In this document: piece by piece, positions 62,356-64,000 of the stretch
Layout of the letters: each line of letters starts with the position of its first letter
How positions within the stretch are numbered: the first letter of the stretch is position 1
Assembly: GCF_001854225.1 (NCBI RefSeq)
Contig: NZ_CP015208.1
Span: forward strand, 248,001 to 312,000
Source: Candidatus Rhodoluna planktonica
GTDB lineage: Bacteria > Actinomycetota > Actinomycetes > Actinomycetales > Microbacteriaceae
Reading direction: 5' to 3'
Length of the DNA: 64,000 nt
Made by a program: the position numbers and the translations under genes
The notes under the pieces: generated by a model
Database searches by the model: none
Seen by the model: the letters and a program-made list of their open reading frames with translations, nothing else
Told to the model about the DNA's origin: nothing

Positions 62356-62394
62356 CAGACCAGTCTAAAAGCAAGCACCGGTTACCTGGTTCGG

Positions 62395-63912
62395 TTAGGA
62401 CTTCGAACGTTTCCTCTTGCCTTGGGCAACGGTTTTGACCATCGATGGGAAAACGAGGCCGTGCATAGGCCAAACCGCCCACCAGTAGAGGTGGCCCAGC
62501 AAACCTTTGGGTGCATAGGTGGCTCGTTGCACAACGCGGGTGCCATGGCCGTCAGGTTTGGCAGTAACAGTCCACTCCAACCAGGCCAGGCCGGGCATCT
62601 TCATTTCGGCACGAAGTCTTAAGCGCTTAGGTCGGTCAAGCTCTTCGACCCGCCAAAAATCGAGTGCTTCGCCAACTAAAAGATGGTTTGGATCGCGTCG
62701 ACCTCGACGAAGTCCGACCCCGCCAAAAATACGGTCGATTAGCCCGCGAGCTTCCCAAGCCCAAGTCGCAGTCGAGTATCCGTTTTCGCCGCCAATTGAT
62801 TCGACTCGAGCCCAAACTTCATCGATTGAATCGGTGCTTTCCGCAATGCGCTCGTCTAGGTAGAGCGAACCACCCGCCCAATCCGGATCGGTTGGTAGCG
62901 GTTCAGAGGGTGTACCAGGGGTTGACGCATTCGACCATCGGGTCTCAACACTGGCATCTTTAATCTTGGTCAAGGCCAGTTCTACTGCCCGCTTGAAATG
63001 GGTTAGGCCACCATCCGGATCTGGAATCAGTTGCCGAATTCGATCATCCTCGGCGACCACTTTGTTTTTCAGGCTGGCGACCAATCTCTTTGCCAAAGTA
63101 TATGGAACCGGCGTGACCAGCCCGACCCAGCCGCTAGATAGTCGAGGAGTTAGCACTGGAATGGGGATGATAATTCTGCGACGAAGACCGGCGGCTTCAG
63201 CGTATTGCTGCATCATCTCGGCATAGGTAAAGATGTCTGGTCCGCCAATGTCGAAGTGATCGTTTATGTCGCTTGGCAGAGCGGCCGAACCGACCAGGTA
63301 GCGCAATACGTCGCGAATCGCAATCGGCTGAATTTTTGACTGAACCCATTTTGGAACAGTCATGATAGGCAATCTCTCGGTCAGGTAGCGGAGCATTTCA
63401 AAAGATGCCGAACCAGAGCCGATGACCACTCCGGCTCGAAGCTCGATGGTGGGTACCCCGCTTGCTCGCAAAATTTCACCGGTCTCCGCGCGCGATTCAA
63501 GATGCGGTGAGAGCTTAGAATCCTTGGCAATCATTCCGCCTAAATAAACAATCCGACGAACTTTTGCCTTTTTCGCGGCTTCACCAAACGTTGTCGCTAG
63601 CTGCCGTTCCTTAGCTTCAAACTCATCTTTCTCGAGCAGAGCATGAAGCATGTAATAGGCAACATCAACGTCTGCCAGGGCTGTTTCTAAGTCAGCAATC
63701 TTGAACGCGTCTCCGGTTATTACTTCTACCGTTTCAAACCAGGGATGATCTTTTAGACGATTGGCATCGCGCACCAGCACTCGAACCCGGTAGCCATGAT
63801 TGATCAGTTCGGTGACTAACCGGCCGCCGATGTATCCGCTGGCTCCGGTCACCAAGACTCGGGCCGGTTCTCCATTTGGTCGCTTGAACTGGGGTAGGTC
63901 GTTGGCGATCAT
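62395..63912 (-). CDS. SDR-fold protein with DUF2867 domain
   Basis: The 505-residue protein has an NAD-binding SDR domain (VLVTGASGYIGGRLVTELI, IVYLGGMI, AYYMLHALLEK) in residues 1-300 and a C-terminal DUF2867 domain with MPGLAWLEWTV and TYAPKGLLGHLYWWAVWPMH. Its role is unknown. GAAAGG five bases before the ATG sets the start. The gene upstream ends 14 bases before, so the two are probably cotranscribed. Confidence 0.88.
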   Translation of the reverse strand: MIANDLPQFKRPNGEPARVLVTGASGYIGGRLVTELINHGYRVRVLVRDANRLKDHPWFETVEVITGDAFKIADLETALADVDVAYYMLHALLEKDEFEAKERQLATTFGEAAKKAKVRRIVYLGGMIAKDSKLSPHLESRAETGEILRASGVPTIELRAGVVIGSGSASFEMLRYLTERLPIMTVPKWVQSKIQPIAIRDVLRYLVGSAALPSDINDHFDIGGPDIFTYAEMMQQYAEAAGLRRRIIIPIPVLTPRLSSGWVGLVTPVPYTLAKRLVASLKNKVVAEDDRIRQLIPDPDGGLTHFKRAVELALTKIKDASVETRWSNASTPGTPSEPLPTDPDWAGGSLYLDERIAESTDSIDEVWARVESIGGENGYSTATWAWEARGLIDRIFGGVGLRRGRRDPNHLLVGEALDFWRVEELDRPKRLRLRAEMKMPGLAWLEWTVTAKPDGHGTRVVQRATYAPKGLLGHLYWWAVWPMHGLVFPSMVKTVAQGKRKRSKS

Positions 63913-63926
63913 GCTGACCTTTCGAA

Positions 63927-64000
63927 TTATTCGATGGTTACCAGTGGTGCGTAAGTTTCAATTGCAACGATACTTCTGACCGTATCTGCTTTTTTGGCAG
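63927..64000 (-). CDS. Partial CDS at right edge
   Basis: The minus strand from the right end encodes the last 23 residues, AKKADTVRSIVAIETYAPLV and then TIE, ending in TAA at 63929-63927. I do not recognise the protein. The stop lies 14 bases upstream of the SDR-DUF2867 start. Confidence 0.6.
   Translation of the reverse strand, partial: AKKADTVRSIVAIETYAPLVTIE

Noticed and set aside
1-64000. CRISPR arrays, insertion sequences, prophage or integrated elements
   Set aside because: No direct-repeat arrays, transposases, integrases or flanking tRNA duplications were seen; all three tRNA genes are intact with ordinary neighbours.

Overview
The window reads as a contiguous chromosomal segment of a free-living actinobacterium with intermediate GC, compact genes and no mobile DNA. 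Gene order points to the Microbacteriaceae, most plausibly the small-genome freshwater 'Luna' type (Rhodoluna/Aquiluna-like). The pointers are SRP RNA-dnaX-recR-lysC-asd, a DUF4177-RidA pair beside a PASTA class A PBP, a Tad locus with a DUF4244 pilin feeding into topA-tmk-holB-lipoprotein hydrolase, and many starts that look leaderless. The lineage is an inference from gene content; no marker gene was compared.

Layout. 0-7.6 kb: PhzF-like isomerase, tRNA-Ser, a large DUF6421-like protein with an HDxxH...E motif, two Lrp/AsnC regulators beside threonine aldolase and a LysE exporter, and 6-phosphogluconate dehydrogenase. 7.6-13.3 kb: SRP RNA, dnaX, recR, lysC (with a nested beta-subunit start), asd and a small lipoprotein. 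13.3-19.4 kb: metallophosphoesterase and PASTA PBP on the minus strand, divergent from DUF4177-RidA, then acetyl-CoA synthetase. 19.4-28.5 kb: reduced Tad pilus locus, topA, tmk, holB and a secreted hydrolase. 28.5-35.5 kb: YjcH/ActP acetate uptake, a small membrane protein, an MpaB-like protein, tRNA-Thr, a Ca2+/H+ antiporter and the TrkH/TrkA K+ system. 35.5-42.1 kb: TPC-type metal ATPase, beta-CASP RNase-like protein, and two PBP4-type carboxypeptidases flanking a copC gene. 42.1-47.8 kb: galK, galT and galM, an SDR, and Pit phosphate transport. 47.8-54.3 kb: a structured leader encoding a Met-rich 17-residue peptide, then a sulfonate-type ABC transporter, metY, a CoA-binding protein and a thioredoxin-NHL protein. 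54.3-58.3 kb: DUF998 protein, GntR regulator with two palindromic operators, prpD-prpB, tRNA-Lys. 58.3-64 kb: glpK/glpD, an EamA exporter, an SDR-DUF2867 protein and the end of one more gene.

Together the genes describe a heterotroph that takes up acetate (ActP, Acs), propionate-derived methylcitrate (PrpD, PrpB), glycerol (GlpK, GlpD) and galactose, and makes homoserine-family amino acids (LysC, Asd, MetY). The most notable non-standard signals are two. One is the methionine-rich leader peptide with its nested RNA helices ahead of the ABC-metY cluster. The other is a recurrent TAnnnT box placed 6-7 nt before a start codon, which marks about eleven likely leaderless genes and decides several start sites.
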